DNA from: an uncultured Ignavibacteriota bacterium
GTDB lineage: Bacteria > Bacteroidota > Ignavibacteria > UBA10030 > UBA8401
DNA: 64,000 nt
Assembly: GCA_903884005.1 (NCBI GenBank)
Contig: CAISDA010000054.1
Location: 1 to 64,000, forward strand
Direction of reading: 5' to 3'
Every line of letters starts with the position of its first letter. Position 1 is the first letter of the stretch. The notes under the pieces were generated by a model. That model worked only from the letters and a program-made list of their open reading frames with translations, was not told the origin of the DNA and ran no database searches. Shown in pieces: positions 1 through 9,417 of the stretch. A program made the translations under genes and the position numbers.

Positions 1-3000
1 CCGATCAGGTCGAACACTTTCAGCGACACATGCGATGCCGATGCGACTGAATAGCCGATGACGGTGCTCGGATTGAACGGGTTCGGATAATTCTGCGACA
101 GCGCGAATACAGTCGGCGCTGCAACTTCGGTCAACTCCACTTCCTTCGAGTATTCGAACTTGCCGTCCCGGTCGATCTGCTTTAATCGATAGAAATATTT
201 TCCGGACGCGGAGTTATCGACATAACTATATGACTGCGGAGCGTTCGTGGTGCCGTGGCCTTCAACAAAGCCGATCTTCGTCCAGTTGCTCGTCGACGCG
301 GTCGTAATAATTGCATCGGGATTCACGTGCTCATGGCGACTGGTTCTTTCGACTTCGAACCCGTAATTGTTTGTTTCGGTTGCGGTGTTCCAACTGAGAT
401 TCACGGCGGAGCCTGTTGTTCTAGCAGTAAACGAGGTAAGTTCTACCGGCAAAGGATTTGATCCCGTTGAACTTCCGAGGACAAACTGGCTGAACGATGT
501 TACATAGGTCGTTGTCTTTACCGTGCCCGATGTTGCAGTCCCTGTGGTGGCTGAATTTCCAAGGTTTTCCCATTGGGTGCCCGTCCAATGCCCGACCCGC
601 AGGTCTGCCACGGTGCCGATCTGGCTCGCAGTATTCCAGGAAAGCGTCACATATGCATTCGCTGTTCCAACTGTCCGGGCGATATCAAAATATTCTAAAT
701 CACTGATACGATTTAATCCGGTTCCGAGTGTATTTCCCTGCGACTGTTTAGCGTTGAAATATTCGGCCTTAAAAGTAGTCGACGATGTGGCACTCGGCGT
801 CACAGAGACAGGCATATAGTATGCCCCTTTTCCGATGGGGAATATGAATGCTGATGTGCTCGCGAAGATCTTTGCCATCGGTCCGCTCACGAAGCCCGAG
901 TCGGAACCGGCCGACGCGGTTGAACCGGAAGCCAGCGTGAGGAGGTTCACCGCGGTGGTGGTGAGCACTCCCCTGGTGAGCACAAGTCCGGTCCCCGACC
1001 AGTTGATGGACAGCGGCGCCGAAAGCGACACCCCGGTTCCCCGATTCACCGTCAGAATGGCAAGCGCCGTGATGCTCGAGGGCACGGTGAAGGCGGCGCC
1101 CGTTCCGCCGATCGAAAGGTTCGACGCGGTTGTCGTGGTGATGCCGCCGCTTCCCAGGCTCAGCGTTCCGTTGAGAGCAAGCACGCTGTTCGAAACAGAA
1201 AGGGTCCCATTCGTCAGCGTCAGCGTCCCCGTCACGGTCAGCGGGTTTGCGACGATGATTGTGGCCCCTGAACGGTCGATGGTGAGATTGTTCAGGGAGG
1301 AGCTTGCCGCCATATAGAACGAGGTGATGTTTCCTCCCGCTCCGCCGAGAACCAGATTCGATGATGCTCCTCCGGTGAAAGAGCCGCTGGTGCGCGAGAC
1401 GGTTCCGTTGGCGGTCAAGGTGTTGGCGCCGATGGCAAGTGTGCCGCTGCTCAGCGAGAGCGTTCCGCCGACGGTCCGCGACGCATGAAGCGTGTCCGTG
1501 CCGTTGATCGTCAGATTCGTCGGGCCATTGGAGGCTGGAAATTCCGCATCCTGCATCATCATACCGCCGCTGTAGGTCAAGCCCGCCGAGGGAGCGTAGC
1601 CGATCACATGGCCGTTCGGCGTGATGGACCCGAGCGTGCGGGTCAGGAGCGTCTTAACGACGAGATCCCTTCCGAGCGTCACACCGTTCGTTCTGTTGAG
1701 TGTAAAATTATTCAGCGAGTCGACATTCGACGGAAGGACGAGGTTTGCCGGGGTTGCACTGCCGTAAACGCCGATAGACGAATTCGACGTCACGGCGATA
1801 GTTCCTCCGGTCGCCGAGAGTCCGCCGTACAGATAGATCCAGTTCGACCCGGCACTGAGAGTGCCGCTGGTGAGGGTCAGATTGCCGTTGACGGTGAGAT
1901 TGCCCCCGAGGGTTATTCCGTTCGACCTGTTGAGCGTCAGATTGCGGACCGAAAGTACCGGCAGGGCGAGGGCGGCGGCGCTTCCGCTGACGAGGAGATC
2001 GGTCGTTGTTCCGCCCGCGAGTGAACCGGATCCGACCGAGATGGCGCCTTTGAGCGTGATGAGATTGTTCGCGCCGAGCGTCAGCGTCCCCGCGGTGAGC
2101 GTCAGTGTCCCGTCAAGAACCAGCGAGTCCGAAAGTGTGAGCCCGCCGCTCCGGTTGAGCGTGAGATTGTTCAGCTCGGCGATGGAAGGAAGGGTGACGG
2201 CCGAGGATCCGCCAAGGATGATGTTGGATGCCGAACCTCCGGCCAGGACGCCGGATGTCGTCGTGATTCCTCCGTTCAACGTCAGGGTATGCGCTCCGAT
2301 GTTGCAGCTGCCGGATGTCATGGTGAGCATCCCGCTGAGCGTGAGGTCATACCCGAGCGTCACGCCGTTCGTCCTGTTGACGGTCAGGTTCACAAGCGAG
2401 TCGACATTCGAAGGGATCGTGATGGCCAGTCCGGATCCGTTGAAGGTCAGACTGGATGTCGGCTGGATCACGAGATTGCCCCCCGAGTTCGTCAGGTCGC
2501 CATTCAGGGTGAGGCTGTTCGCCCCGAGATCGAGATTGCCGCTCTGGAGCGCAAGATTGACGACCGTCAGCGCACCCCCCATCGTCACTCCTGCGGCCCT
2601 GTTGATGGTGATGCTGCTGGTGCCTCCGGAGATGATCGGAAGCACGGACGTCGCGCCCGACCCTCCGACCACGATCGTTGAAGAGGCGTCACAATTGACT
2701 GTGCCGGATGTGTTGACGATCGGGCCGTTCATCGTCAGCGTTTTTCCCGCGATATCGAGCGTTCCGGCGGTCCAGGTTGCCGTTCCCGCAATGGTAAGAT
2801 TGTTCGTCAGCGTCGTCGTCGACGCCCCGCTCTTCGTGAAGTTGTTCACTGTCGCCGGAAGCGCGTTACCGGTTGACTGCGCAACCGTTGTGGAATAAGT
2901 ATAGTTACCTGCCGTACTGAATGTTTTCGTTCCGCCGACGCGGATGCATCCGGTCGACGCCATCGTGCTTATTCCGCCGGCGTGGGTAATAGTCATACCG

Positions 3001-4445
3001 CCCCCCGATTCAACGGTGAAGTCGCTGCCAGCGTTCGAGTTCGAGAGTGTGTCGGTTGCGGTATAGAACGCGAGGATCGCCCCGCTCTTGACGAAGAAAT
3101 CGAGCGGCCCGGAGACCGTGCCGCCGGACATATAGGTCTGCGTTCCGGAATTCTGGAACCAGAGATTTCCCGCTGCTGTGCTTGTCAGCGTCCCCCCGGA
3201 AGAGACGGTGAGGTTGCTGTCCAATTTCATTGTGGTTCCCGCAACGGAATGGGCGAGATCGAACGTTCCCCCGCTGAATGTCGTTCTCCCAGCCACGTGG
3301 AAAACGTTGTTAGACGACACCCCGTAAAAGAAAACTCCCCCGGTCTGAGTAAAATTTCCGGTCACGTTGAAATTCGTATAGAGTCCAGAACTGAGGTTAC
3401 CCCACCAGGTTCCTCCTTCGACAACCATGTTGCCGCCGACGTTGACCGTGGTACTGTTTGAATACCCCATATTCAGCCGTTTGTTCCGGCCGGTCTGCGA
3501 ATCATACGACCCGGTCTCTGTCAGCGTCAAATTTCCAAGCACAGTGAACGTCGCCGGCAGGTCCCAGGTCATGTCGCTGTTATTGGGACAGTTCCATTTG
3601 AAGTGATAGAACGACTGCGACAATCCGTTGGTGAGCTGGGGCGAGCTTGTGTACCCGGCAATTTCGCAGGTCGATCCTGTCATCCAGGTGCAGGTGGGAA
3701 TCGTGCCGGCGGTGGTGGTGAACATATGTCTGTATGTTCCACCGTTGTTGATCTGGATATTTCCGTTCGTCGTCATCGCAACGCTGTTGGCGAACGTTCC
3801 TGTGACGTTCAAAATGTTATTGGTGAATGTACCGTTGTTGGTGAACGTGCAATTGCTCCCGACGCTGATCGTCCCGGTGTTCGTGAGCGTTTTCGAGGCG
3901 TTATTGATGAGCGACCCGTACGTCCCCCAATTTCCCGGCCCGAGTGAGAACGTCGCCGATGCGTTCGTGATGGTCCCGTTGTTCGTCAGTGTGTTGTAGA
4001 TATTCGACGTAATTCCCGTCCCGATGGCAAGCGTGCCGTTGTTCGTCACCGCTCCATCGTTCCTGAAATAATTGCCCGACGACCCTGCCGTGAGCGTGAG
4101 CGTGAATCCGGAGTTGATGGTGAGAGAACCCACTGTTCCGTTCCCTTCGAAGACCCAGACAGCCGCCACCGTGACGTTAAGATTCACTGTGATCGCGCGG
4201 TCGATGAGGTCCACGATATCGTTCGTCGTGCTTGGATATGTCCCTGCGCTGACAGATGTATAGGTGCTTCCCCCATCGGTCGATCTTGACCAGACGGCGC
4301 CGTTCCAATTTCCTGCGGCCCGCGTTTCCCAATATGTTTGCGCGACGCTCGCGGCAGTTGAAACGACCATGACGGCGAAGAGGAAAAATAAACGCCGCAA
4401 TAATTTTCCCGTGAAGGGGTTTCGGATGGATTGTGTTTTATACAT
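1..4445 (-). CDS. Large repetitive T9SS-sorted surface protein (3' end outside window)
   Basis: The reading frame is open from the ATG at 4445 to the window edge, about 1,481 codons, with no stop or frameshift seen. The N-terminus has a basic stretch, a hydrophobic core and a cleavage-like ASVAQT site, so it is a Sec signal peptide. The middle is built of about 70-residue units of the type LTLNRSxGVTLGxxLTVxGTLTLTSG, repeated at least five times between roughly 1000 and 2700, which suggests a beta-helix or other beta-solenoid stalk. A fibronectin-like module follows (LSWNTATETNNYGFEVER), then the linker RLKQIDRDGKFEYSKEVE and the T9SS signature QNYPNPFNPSTVI. The last roughly 50 residues are cut off. 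The C-terminal 150 residues closely resemble those of the protein at 13828-15930. Function is probably cell-surface adhesion or structure; no catalytic motif was seen. The kinase/regulator pair lies upstream on the same strand. Confidence 0.85.
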   Translation of the reverse strand, partial: MYKTQSIRNPFTGKLLRRLFFLFAVMVVSTAASVAQTYWETRAAGNWNGAVWSRSTDGGSTYTSVSAGTYPSTTNDIVDLIDRAITVNLNVTVAAVWVFEGNGTVGSLTINSGFTLTLTAGSSGNYFRNDGAVTNNGTLAIGTGITSNIYNTLTNNGTITNASATFSLGPGNWGTYGSLINNASKTLTNTGTISVGSNCTFTNNGTFTNNILNVTGTFANSVAMTTNGNIQINNGGTYRHMFTTTAGTIPTCTWMTGSTCEIAGYTSSPQLTNGLSQSFYHFKWNCPNNSDMTWDLPATFTVLGNLTLTETGSYDSQTGRNKRLNMGYSNSTTVNVGGNMVVEGGTWWGNLSSGLYTNFNVTGNFTQTGGVFFYGVSSNNVFHVAGRTTFSGGTFDLAHSVAGTTMKLDSNLTVSSGGTLTSTAAGNLWFQNSGTQTYMSGGTVSGPLDFFVKSGAILAFYTATDTLSNSNAGSDFTVESGGGMTITHAGGISTMASTGCIRVGGTKTFSTAGNYTYSTTVAQSTGNALPATVNNFTKSGASTTTLTNNLTIAGTATWTAGTLDIAGKTLTMNGPIVNTSGTVNCDASSTIVVGGSGATSVLPIISGGTSSITINRAAGVTMGGALTVVNLALQSGNLDLGANSLTLNGDLTNSGGNLVIQPTSSLTFNGSGLAITIPSNVDSLVNLTVNRTNGVTLGYDLTLSGMLTMTSGSCNIGAHTLTLNGGITTTSGVLAGGSASNIILGGSSAVTLPSIAELNNLTLNRSGGLTLSDSLVLDGTLTLTAGTLTLGANNLITLKGAISVGSGSLAGGTTTDLLVSGSAAALALPVLSVRNLTLNRSNGITLGGNLTVNGNLTLTSGTLSAGSNWIYLYGGLSATGGTIAVTSNSSIGVYGSATPANLVLPSNVDSLNNFTLNRTNGVTLGRDLVVKTLLTRTLGSITPNGHVIGYAPSAGLTYSGGMMMQDAEFPASNGPTNLTINGTDTLHASRTVGGTLSLSSGTLAIGANTLTANGTVSRTSGSFTGGASSNLVLGGAGGNITSFYMAASSSLNNLTIDRSGATIIVANPLTVTGTLTLTNGTLSVSNSVLALNGTLSLGSGGITTTTASNLSIGGTGAAFTVPSSITALAILTVNRGTGVSLSAPLSINWSGTGLVLTRGVLTTTAVNLLTLASGSTASAGSDSGFVSGPMAKIFASTSAFIFPIGKGAYYMPVSVTPSATSSTTFKAEYFNAKQSQGNTLGTGLNRISDLEYFDIARTVGTANAYVTLSWNTASQIGTVADLRVGHWTGTQWENLGNSATTGTATSGTVKTTTYVTSFSQFVLGSSTGSNPLPVELTSFTARTTGSAVNLSWNTATETNNYGFEVERTSRHEHVNPDAIITTASTSNWTKIGFVEGHGTTNAPQSYSYVDNSASGKYFYRLKQIDRDGKFEYSKEVELTEVAAPTVFALSQNYPNPFNPSTVIGYSVASASHVSLKVFDLI

Positions 4446-4775
4446 TTTTATCCTTTTTCTGGTCACTATTGAAGTGTTTTATCCATTGGAGCAAACCACC
4501 CAGTGCTGCGAAGTGGTGCGAGATAGAATGGTGTTTGTCTTGTCACGATGGAACATGGTATCGGTGCCGGACATCGCCATTTGCGTCATTGCATGACGCT
4601 CAATCGCTTCACATAATTTACATGCACCCCCTTGCGGGAGCAAATAAATTGGCCGTGTTTCAGGCGGACAACAGGCGGACAAATACGAACCGAATATCAA
4701 TCCATCGGTCGTGTTGGCCGAAGCAGAGAGTGAGCAGCGGTGAAACGGAAAGGATGAAAAAGGAGAAAAAAATTC
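4446..4775. other. Intergenic leader of the T9SS gene; no gene seen
   Basis: No convincing coding frame is present on either strand. The stretch is AT-richer than its neighbours and should hold the promoter of the surface-protein gene that starts at 4445. It contains a short perfect inverted repeat, GCGTCAT-TGC-ATGACGC, at 4583-4599, a possible operator. Read on the minus strand, 4690-4651 contains TGTCCGCC twice in a segment that is repeated in similar form near 7994-8030. No promoter element could be assigned with confidence. Confidence 0.4.
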
Positions 4776-4952
4776 GTATCTACTCAGCGTAATCTATAAT
4801 CACTGTCATTCTGATGTAGCGCAGCGACCGAAGAATCTAAAATGCATACGAGAACAGGCAGCATCGATAATGTGATGCGACTGGCGACTAACATTTTAGA
4901 TCCTTCGCTCCGCTCAGGATGACAATGATTTTGGTGCACACTGAGTAGTTAC
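4776..4952. repeat. IS66-type MITE, copy 1 (177 bp)
   Basis: The copy begins GTATCTACTCAGCGT and ends in ACTGAGTAGTTAC, so the ends are inverted repeats of the GTAACTACTCAGCG type. Inside are the halves TGTCATTCTGA and CGAAGAATCT and, further on, an inverted version ending in CTCAGGATGACA. The flanking octamers AAAAATTC (4768-4775) and GAAATTTC (4953-4960) agree at 6 of 8 positions, a weak candidate for a target duplication. It lies between the response regulator stop and the leader of the T9SS gene. Related copies are at 25843, 39849, 42392 and 51448. Confidence 0.8.
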
Positions 4953-4992
4953 GAAATTTCTTCTTCGGTGAAGGCCTGGCGATTGGGAGGAT

Positions 4993-5859
4993 TTACCGTT
5001 GTGTTTTCAGGAACTCCGTCAGGTCGGTCTGACTCGGCAATTGCAGTTTCTTTCGAAGCCGCGTGCGCGCCTTGCGTACTCCTTCGTACGAGATGAAGGT
5101 GATTGCGGAGATATCTTGCGTCGAAAGCCCCATGCCGTAGAGAGCACACAGCTTCAGTTCATTTTCTGTCATGTCGCTGCATTGCCTCTTCAATGCCGCA
5201 GAAAATCCGGCATGAGTTTCCATGAATTTCGATTCGAAGGTCTTCCAATTTACATCGAACATTTCAATTCTAAATTTCCTGATAATCCTTTCGATCTCCC
5301 GCGCGGAATGAGGGACAGGTGTTCCGACAAGATTCGTGCGAAGCTCCCTGATGAACCGATCGGCAACCTGATTATTCAGCGAAAATTGGAGGCTCAACTC
5401 AACCAGCGCTTGTTCGCTGCGAACGATTTCCTGCTTGAGGATCGCGTGTTCCAGCTCCTGTCGTTTCTTCTGTTCTTCCCTTAAGGAGATCGCGGCATTT
5501 ACACGGGAACGGAGTTCGATGCCGTCGATCGGTTTCCTGATAAAATCGGATGCGCCCGCATCGAACGCCGCTTCGAGGTGCTGCGATTCTTTCATCACAC
5601 CCGTCATCATCATCACGGGAATCGCCCTCGTCAACTCGTCCGCCCTCAGCGCTTGAACCGTTTCGATGCCGCTGAACCCCGGCATCTGCCAGTCGAGGAG
5701 GATCAGATTAGGAAGAGCCGAACGCGCGATCAAAATCCCTTCCCTGCCGCCTTCGGCAGAAAGGAAGCGTAACGAGGGAGCCTTCAGCTTGCGCTGGACG
5801 ATCTCTATGACATCTTCGTCATCATCGATGACGAGTATGGTGTACATGTCTGTGCTCAC
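4993..5859 (-). CDS. Response regulator with REC domain and LuxR-like HTH
   Basis: The 288-residue protein begins with a receiver domain. Acidic pocket residues D12-D14, phospho-acceptor D56 (LLDWQMPG), T86 and K109 are all present, so it should be phosphorylatable. A charged, probably coiled linker (about 125-160) leads to a C-terminal helix-turn-helix of the LuxR-like kind seen in FCB regulators, with TENELKLCALYGMGLSTQDI followed by a basic recognition segment ending in RTRLRKKL. The start is a GTG at 5859, preceded by GGAGG at good spacing. It overlaps the stop of the upstream kinase by 3 bases (GTGA), so the two are translationally coupled and are presumably a cognate pair. Targets are unknown; the T9SS gene downstream is a plausible one. 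Confidence 0.9.
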   Translation of the reverse strand: MSTDMYTILVIDDDEDVIEIVQRKLKAPSLRFLSAEGGREGILIARSALPNLILLDWQMPGFSGIETVQALRADELTRAIPVMMMTGVMKESQHLEAAFDAGASDFIRKPIDGIELRSRVNAAISLREEQKKRQELEHAILKQEIVRSEQALVELSLQFSLNNQVADRFIRELRTNLVGTPVPHSAREIERIIRKFRIEMFDVNWKTFESKFMETHAGFSAALKRQCSDMTENELKLCALYGMGLSTQDISAITFISYEGVRKARTRLRKKLQLPSQTDLTEFLKTQR

Positions 5860-7922
5860 GGTGTTCTGCCTCCATCACCCCGTTGTATTGAAAAACTGAA
5901 TGTGCTTCCGCCACCCAGTGTGCTGGATATTTTCAACTCACTATTGTGCCGCGCAAGCAGGTCTTTTATCAAAAGCAGCCCGATCCCGATTCCCCGCTCC
6001 TTTGATGTTCCTCTTCTGCTTTGTTGGACGCCGTGCTTGTGCAGATCCTCGACAACGGGAATGCCCATTCCTTTGTCTGTGACAGTAAAATGTACACGGT
6101 CACCCTCGCCCACGGCCAGGACGTTCACCATACAGCCGGAATACGAGTACTTGACAGCATTCGACACTAAATTCCGGATGATGCTCTGGAGCATTTTTTT
6201 GTCGCCGACGACAAAAAGATCGGTCGGGATAGCGGATTCTATTTCCACCAATTTGTCGCCGTACTGAAGGTTCACCAGCTCCACGCTTTTATCGACGATC
6301 TCGCACGCGCTAATTTTCACCGGATTATAGGCAATATGCTTTGTCTCGACCGCAGACCATTCGAGCAGACTCTCAAGGAAATGATATGCGCTGTTGGCCG
6401 CGTGATGAAGCCGTTTTGAATCCCTGTCAATATTCATCAGATCGCTGCCCCGGATATCCTCGATGAGGATTTCCGAATAATTGATCATCGTATTAAAAAT
6501 ATTCCTCAGATCATGTCCGATGATGAAGGAAATTTGATCCTTCATTTTATTCGCCCGATCGAGTTCTTCCTGAACGATCCGTCGTGCGCGATTTTCCTGA
6601 AGCAGTTCTTCGATTGAACTATTGAGCTGTGCAGTCCGTTCTACGACAAGCGCCTCAAGATTTACGTTTAGCAGTCGCACCTCTTTTTCGCTTGTCATCG
6701 ACCGCAGCTGCAGCATTCTCTGCTCCCAGGCAAGGATGAAAAATACGACCAGGTTGACTAAAAAAATTCCATACGGCACGAAAAGAAGGAACGGTTTCGA
6801 CTCGTATGCGATGTAATAAAATGAATCGTGAGTGATGAATCCGATGTTGACCACATAGATCGCCAGCAGCCACACAGCGAATTTGTTCGTCTTCATTCTC
6901 ACAGAACGGATGAGGATGTAGATGACGAACGCGTGAACGGGATAATGGAGTACAATGATCTGAGGGAAATACACCTGCAGAAGGCCGCTGTACGTCTGCT
7001 GCACTGCCATCAAGGCGGCACCGAAACCAAAGAGAACCGATGCCCACAGAACCGTTCTGCGTTTTGCATTTGTTCCCTTCAGAAATTCGGAATACTCCAG
7101 AATGAATAATCCACTGAATAATGCGGTAAAGTTCATCCCTATTTTAGAGATCCGTTCCAGGAGCAGCACGTTCTGAATATCGCTGGTGAACGCATTGTTG
7201 ATATGAGAATACGCCGCTGCCAGGTTCAGCAGCCCAAAATAGAGATAATACCGGTTTCCCGACTCGGCGCGCGAAAAATGCAATCGTGCGAAGTAGATAA
7301 AAACGAAGAAGCTGAATATTGTGAGGGCGAAACAAAACGTCGGTCCGAATAGATTCCTGAAGAATTCTTCATGCAGCGCAACCTCCCGACCTGCAATCCA
7401 CAGAGCGCCGAACGGTTTTCTCGTCTCGCCGAATTTCGTATAGAGCTGAACGGCAAGGACGTTGGCGCGGCCGTCGGATCGTAAGAATCCGGGGGGAAGG
7501 AAGACCGCTTTCGTATCGTGCAGACGATTGGTGTATCCGTTGGTGATCTCACCGCGCATCAGGATGATGCTGCCGTTCAGGTAGATATTGGCTGGATATT
7601 CGAAGGGCGGAAGGATAAGATAGAGCGGCTCATGCAAGAGACTGTCCGAAGTTCTGAACGCCGTTGTGAACGTGAGCATTCTGTCGTTGACATCTCTCGA
7701 CAACGGAAGTTTTCCCTTTGCATACAATGACCGTCCTGCGATGGAGTCCGTCGGAAGCACATATTTTCCCGGCGCATATTCGCTTTCAGAGAGGAAGAAC
7801 GACAATTCGGTCTTTCGGTCTCCACCAACGACCGTCGTTTGCGCAGAAACCATCGCAGGCAAGAAGGACAGACAAAGCGCCCAGCAATGGATTATCCGGA
7901 CCATAGTCACCGTCGTGATCAA
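5856..7922 (-). CDS. 7TMR-DISM sensor histidine kinase
   Basis: The 688-residue membrane kinase has a signal peptide (about 1-28), an extracytoplasmic 7TMR-DISM-type beta domain (about 30-190), a block of seven hydrophobic helices (about 190-400), a short coiled coil, and a HisKA/HATPase core. The H-box is FIIGHDLRNIF with H470 as acceptor. The N-box (IIRNLVSNAVKYS), G1 (DKGMGIP) and G2 (GIGIGLLLIKDLL) are intact, so it should be active. DISM domains are thought to bind extracellular ligands, often carbohydrate-like; the ligand here is not evident. It forms an operon with the regulator at 4993-5859, whose start overlaps its stop. Confidence 0.92.
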   Translation of the reverse strand: MITTVTMVRIIHCWALCLSFLPAMVSAQTTVVGGDRKTELSFFLSESEYAPGKYVLPTDSIAGRSLYAKGKLPLSRDVNDRMLTFTTAFRTSDSLLHEPLYLILPPFEYPANIYLNGSIILMRGEITNGYTNRLHDTKAVFLPPGFLRSDGRANVLAVQLYTKFGETRKPFGALWIAGREVALHEEFFRNLFGPTFCFALTIFSFFVFIYFARLHFSRAESGNRYYLYFGLLNLAAAYSHINNAFTSDIQNVLLLERISKIGMNFTALFSGLFILEYSEFLKGTNAKRRTVLWASVLFGFGAALMAVQQTYSGLLQVYFPQIIVLHYPVHAFVIYILIRSVRMKTNKFAVWLLAIYVVNIGFITHDSFYYIAYESKPFLLFVPYGIFLVNLVVFFILAWEQRMLQLRSMTSEKEVRLLNVNLEALVVERTAQLNSSIEELLQENRARRIVQEELDRANKMKDQISFIIGHDLRNIFNTMINYSEILIEDIRGSDLMNIDRDSKRLHHAANSAYHFLESLLEWSAVETKHIAYNPVKISACEIVDKSVELVNLQYGDKLVEIESAIPTDLFVVGDKKMLQSIIRNLVSNAVKYSYSGCMVNVLAVGEGDRVHFTVTDKGMGIPVVEDLHKHGVQQSRRGTSKERGIGIGLLLIKDLLARHNSELKISSTLGGGSTFSFSIQRGDGGRTP

Positions 7923-8377
7923 TAGGAGTCTGCAGTTTTACAATAAAGACCATCCAATTCCGAATTTCTTTAATATACGAAAAATTCGATAAATGTCGTA
8001 TTTGTCCGCCGAATGTCCGCATGAAAATTTGAGTCGAAAATTTCGGCACATATATTATTGTCTAACGTTTTTTTCTGCATTTCCCATGCTGTTTGTTCTT
8101 TTCCCGTGTGAACGGATGCCGGGTGAACGTTTGACTTTATGTGGAATATTGGCTTTATTGGTCACATGATGACGTCGGAGAAGCCACCATGGGGAAAAAA
8201 ACGCGTTCACTGGTGGATCGGGTTTGTGAGATTTGTCGAGCTTGGTGGTGCATTGATTGCCCCGCAACGGTTTCCTCCCGCCGGAAGGCGAACAGCCCTT
8301 CACATCCATTTGAACCACGCATCTGAGGATTTGTTTACGCAACGTTCAAGACTGCCCACTGACACCACAACGAATTC
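7923..8377. other. Intergenic region between kinase and BMC cassette
   Basis: This 455-base divergent spacer separates the minus-strand kinase from the plus-strand cassette and should hold promoters for both. Short frames of 60-95 codons exist on each strand, but none has recognisable domains or a good ribosome-binding site. A segment at 7994-8030 (TCGTATTTGTCCGCC followed by a second TGTCCGC) matches the leader of the surface gene at 4445, suggesting a shared regulatory or repeat sequence. The plus-strand island begins here, so this is also a candidate island boundary; no attachment-site duplication was recognised. Confidence 0.4.
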
Positions 8378-9358
8378 ATGAAACCACGGATCACTATCAT
8401 AGACTGGGCGCTCTCGCCGCTTACCGACGGGTTGGCCACTGTGGAGCGTGAAATTATCGGAGACCAGGCCGAGGTGCTATGCCGCGTATGCGTCGACGAT
8501 AGCGAATTCGACACTTCAGTGCTGGAGTCTCAAGCATTAATTGTGTGGCACAACACGCCCGTCACACGCGCCGGAATTGCCCGGCTGAAACAATGCCGTG
8601 TCATCATACGCAACGGTGTGGGATTCGATTCGGTGGATGTGGATGCCGCGCGGGAACACGGCATTGCCGTCTGCAATGTGCCCGACTACGGCACGGAAGA
8701 AGTAGCCGATCACGCCATCGCCCTGGCGATGGCATTGTGCCGCCAGCTTTTTCCCCTCGACCAGGAAGCCAAGCAACTGGGGTGGACTATTCGCGTTGAA
8801 CCCAAACTGCGGCGGTTGAGAGAACTGACATTTGGAGTCGTCGGCCTTGGCCGCATTGGAACCGCTGCTGCCCTGCGGGCGAAGGCACTGGGATTCAAGG
8901 TCTGCTTCTACGACCCGTACCTCTCCAACGGCGTGGACAAGGCGGTGGGTATAGAACGGGCACGCACGCTTGAAGAATTGTTGCGCCGGACGGATGTGTT
9001 GTCTCTGCACTGTCCGCTTAACGACGAAACGCACCACCTCATTGGCGAACGCGAGTTGTCGTTGCTGAAACCGTCCGCGTTCGTCGTCAACACCGCCCGT
9101 GGGGCAGTCATCAAGAAAACAGCAATTCTCGATGCCCTCCGAACAGGCAGGCTTGCCGGCGCGGGTTTGGACGTTGTTGAAGATGAACCGCTCAAGACAG
9201 TTGAGGAAGCGGCCACACCCAATCTGATCGTCACATGCCACGCGGCATTTTGCAGCGTGGAATCTAAAATTGAAATGCGGCGCACATCCTCTCGCATTGC
9301 GTTGGCCGCCGTGCGGGGCGAAGCGCTTGAAAATATTGTGAATGGTATTTCATTCTGA
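8378..9358 (+). CDS. D-isomer-specific 2-hydroxyacid dehydrogenase
   Basis: The 326-residue protein belongs to the NAD-dependent 2-hydroxyacid dehydrogenase family and is closest in style to CtBP-like or phosphoglycerate-dehydrogenase-like members without an ACT domain. The nucleotide-binding motif is GVVGLGRIG (G156, G158, G161). Catalytic residues R241 (NTARGAV), E268 or E270 (DVVEDEP) and H288 (TCHAA) are present. It should interconvert a 2-oxo acid and a D-2-hydroxyacid with NAD(H); the substrate cannot be read from sequence. It is the first gene of the plus-strand cassette and is 59 bases upstream of the lyase gene. No clear Shine-Dalgarno sequence precedes the ATG. Confidence 0.88.
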   Translation: MKPRITIIDWALSPLTDGLATVEREIIGDQAEVLCRVCVDDSEFDTSVLESQALIVWHNTPVTRAGIARLKQCRVIIRNGVGFDSVDVDAAREHGIAVCNVPDYGTEEVADHAIALAMALCRQLFPLDQEAKQLGWTIRVEPKLRRLRELTFGVVGLGRIGTAAALRAKALGFKVCFYDPYLSNGVDKAVGIERARTLEELLRRTDVLSLHCPLNDETHHLIGERELSLLKPSAFVVNTARGAVIKKTAILDALRTGRLAGAGLDVVEDEPLKTVEEAATPNLIVTCHAAFCSVESKIEMRRTSSRIALAAVRGEALENIVNGISF

Positions 9359-9417
9359 AGCAGTGAAGACGACAGGCACTCTCAGCCAGATTCCCCTCAA
9401 GATTTTATAGCGACAAC

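Noticed and set aside
835-2898. Long plus-strand frames (up to 345 codons) opposite the T9SS gene
   Set aside because: They are antisense shadows of a repetitive coding region; the minus strand gives a signal peptide, repeats and a T9SS domain, while the plus-strand products show no domain.
4583-4599. Short GCGTCAT/ATGACGC inverted repeat as an operator
   Set aside because: Only 7 bp arms with no second copy; could be chance.
8139-8381. 80-codon plus-strand frame upstream of the BMC cassette
   Set aside because: No recognisable motif and no ribosome-binding site; overlaps the start of the dehydrogenase gene.
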